Positions 5,637 through 6,657 of a stretch of 6,657 nucleotides of DNA are shown in pieces. A program made the position numbers and the translations under genes. Each line of letters starts with the position of its first letter. Position 1 is the first letter of the stretch. The stretch is from Solirubrobacterales bacterium (GTDB taxonomy: Bacteria; Actinomycetota; Thermoleophilia; Solirubrobacterales; Solirubrobacteraceae). The DNA lies in the NCBI GenBank assembly GCA_015655225.1, contig JAATFK010000596.1, positions 1 to 6,657 of the forward strand, in the 5' to 3' direction. The notes under the pieces are model-generated. The model saw only the letters and a list, made by a program, of their open reading frames with translations. It was not told where the DNA came from and did not search any database.

Positions 5637-6217
5637 GCGGGCGCCTGCGCGAGGCCGGTCCCGATCATCGCGTCGCGCGTCACCAGCTCCGCGAGCGCCT
5701 CCTCGTCAAGTCCCTCGGTGCCGGGCGGGCGCAGCGGCAGCACGAGGTAGCGGACCTCGGCGCTCGAGTCCCAGACGCGGATCGCGGTCCCAGCCGGCAG
5801 TTCGACGCCGAAGTCGGCGAGCACCGCGCGCGGCTCGCGCACCGCGCGCGAGCGGTACTCGGGGCTCTTGTACCAGGAGGGCGGGAGCCCGAGGACGCCC
5901 CAGGGGTAGCAGGAGCAGAGCGTGCAGGTGACGAGGTTGTGCAGCTCCGGCGTGTTCTCCACGACGACGACGTGCTCGGCGACGAAGCCGCCGATCCCCA
6001 GCTCCCCCATCGCCGCCGTGCCGTCGGCCAGCAGCCGTTCGCGGAACCCGTCGTCGCTCCAGGCGCGGGCGACGACGCGCGCGCCGCGCAGCGGCCCGAT
6101 GTCGTGCTCGTAGGCGGAGGCGATCCGATCGACGACCTCCTCGGTCAGCAGTCGCTTCTCGATCAGCAGGGACTCAATCGCCCGCATCCGCAGGGCGGTG
6201 TCGTCGCGTGCGCTCAT
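5633..6217 (-). CDS. nthA: Nitrile hydratase alpha subunit, cobalt type
   Basis: 194 residues, close to the usual length. With the beta subunit it hydrates nitriles to amides in the cytoplasm. The metal claw is TCTLCSCYPW (97-106): Cys98, Cys101 and Cys103 plus backbone amides bind the non-corrinoid metal. In studied enzymes the second and third Cys become sulfinic and sulfenic acids. Thr between the first two Cys, and Tyr after the third, mark the cobalt type rather than the iron type (C-S-L-C-S-C-T). Other family pieces are AWSDDGFRERLLADG (52-66), VVVENTPELHNLV (84-96), LGLPPSWYKSPEYRSR (109-124) and IRVWDSSAEVRYLVLP (146-161). The ATG at 6217 overlaps the beta stop as ATGA, with GGAGGA three bases upstream. 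Together with beta and accessory protein it forms an apparently complete enzyme set, apart from the beta 5' end outside the window. Confidence 0.97.
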   Translation of the reverse strand: MSARDDTALRMRAIESLLIEKRLLTEEVVDRIASAYEHDIGPLRGARVVARAWSDDGFRERLLADGTAAMGELGIGGFVAEHVVVVENTPELHNLVTCTLCSCYPWGVLGLPPSWYKSPEYRSRAVREPRAVLADFGVELPAGTAIRVWDSSAEVRYLVLPLRPPGTEGLDEEALAELVTRDAMIGTGLAQAPA

Positions 6218-6657
6218 CGCTCCTCCGGCTCCAGGTAGCTCTCGAACAGGTCGGCGCTGACGCGCACGTCGGGGTCGCCGTCGGGCCAGAGGTCGGCGGC
6301 GGCGAAGGAGACCGCGTAGAGGTGCTCGGCGCGGTCCTCCCCGCGCACGCTCGCGTCGGGCAGCGTCATCGCCGGGTAGCGGCGCTCGACCACGCCGGGG
6401 CGCTCCTGCGCGTAGCCGGGCAGCCGCGTGTGCTCCTCGCCGAGCCGGCCGACGACGATCCGCCGCGTGCGCACGCGGTCGCCGACCGCAAAGCGCGGCG
6501 GGGCCTCCGGCTCGCGCTCCAGCGGCGCGCCGTCGCGCAGCAGGGCCTCGATGGAGGCCAGCAGCTCGGGGTCGCGGCGGGCGGGCGCGTCGGCGGCGGC
6601 CTCGCCGGGAGCGCTGGCCTCCGCGACGCGGCCGGCGCTCGCGATCGCCTCGGTCCG
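6214..6657 (-). CDS. nthB: Nitrile hydratase beta subunit, C-terminal 147 residues, 5' end outside window
   Basis: The frame is open from the right edge to TGA at 6214-6216. The first visible part (about residues 1-58 of the fragment) is Ala/Glu-rich and poorly conserved, with DPELLASIEALL resembling the helix before the barrel. The conserved SH3-like C-terminal domain follows: PPRFAVGDRVRTR, HTRLPGYAQERPGVVE, HLYAVSFAAADLWP, and the terminal LFESYLEPEER. These match the beta subunit, which forms the heterodimer with alpha and shapes the substrate channel. The order beta, alpha, accessory is typical of cobalt-type clusters. The stop overlaps the alpha start by four bases (ATGA). The N-terminal half and the operon promoter lie to the right of the window. 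Confidence 0.93.
   Translation of the reverse strand, partial: RTEAIASAGRVAEASAPGEAAADAPARRDPELLASIEALLRDGAPLEREPEAPPRFAVGDRVRTRRIVVGRLGEEHTRLPGYAQERPGVVERRYPAMTLPDASVRGEDRAEHLYAVSFAAADLWPDGDPDVRVSADLFESYLEPEER
6221..6226 (-). promoter_or_regulatory. Shine-Dalgarno GGAGGA of the nitrile hydratase alpha gene, inside the beta gene
   Basis: GGAGGA on the minus strand lies within the last codons of beta, 3 nt before the alpha ATG at 6217. The spacing is short but the match is strong, and it supports this start and coupled synthesis of beta and alpha. Confidence 0.6.

Noticed and set aside
4235..6238. 667-codon open frame on the plus strand across the nitrile hydratase and dehydrogenase genes
   Set aside because: It is antisense to four well-recognised genes, the translation is Arg/Gly/Ala-rich with no family motif, and long antisense frames are expected in DNA this rich in G+C.
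5633..6657. Thiocyanate hydrolase or iron-type nitrile hydratase
   Set aside because: The claw C-T-L-C-S-C-Y with a two-subunit beta-alpha order and P14K-like accessory gene fits cobalt nitrile hydratase; iron-type enzymes carry C-S-L-C-S-C-T. Thiocyanate hydrolase would need three subunits, which are not seen here, although the 5' part lies outside the window.

Overview
High-GC bacterial DNA (G/C-dominated third codon positions, tightly packed genes, frequent 4-nt stop/start overlaps), most consistent with an actinobacterium. The exported ferritin-like pair, the YkuD-type L,D-transpeptidase and the cobalt-type nitrile hydratase would suit a soil lineage such as Thermoleophilia/Solirubrobacterales, but that placement is inference. 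One gene enters from the left on the plus strand; every other gene is on the minus strand, so the minus-strand block is described from right to left.

Positions 6657-5289 (minus): a nitrile hydratase cluster in the order beta (5' end outside the window), alpha, accessory protein, joined by ATGA and GTGA overlaps. The alpha subunit carries the cobalt-type metal claw C-T-L-C-S-C, and the accessory protein ends in a histidine-rich tail. After only 37 bp come an acyl-CoA dehydrogenase (5251-4172) and an overlapping APH-fold kinase (4187-3018). These two are the split equivalents of the halves of ACAD10/ACAD11 and of the LvaC/LvaA proteins of 4-hydroxyacyl-CoA degradation. The dehydrogenase lacks about 50 residues that the family normally has near the C-terminus, including the GGxG segment.

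Positions 3017-2913: a 105-bp gap with an imperfect hairpin just after the kinase gene and a strong Shine-Dalgarno just before the next gene. Positions 2912-648 (minus): two tandem paralogous ferritin-like proteins with N-terminal export-like segments, then an L,D-transpeptidase, closely spaced as an apparent operon. The two ferritin-like genes use AGA for half of their arginines, a codon found once in all the genes to their right.

Positions 1-638 (plus): the C-terminal part of a thiolase, ending 9 bp from the convergent L,D-transpeptidase gene. No tRNA, rRNA, CRISPR array, transposase or phage gene is visible, and no gene-free stretch exceeds about 105 bp. The most notable items are the deleted dehydrogenase beside its kinase partner, the adjacency of nitrile hydratase to this pair, the single-arginine Tat-like motifs in both ferritin paralogs, and the regional AGA codon signature.
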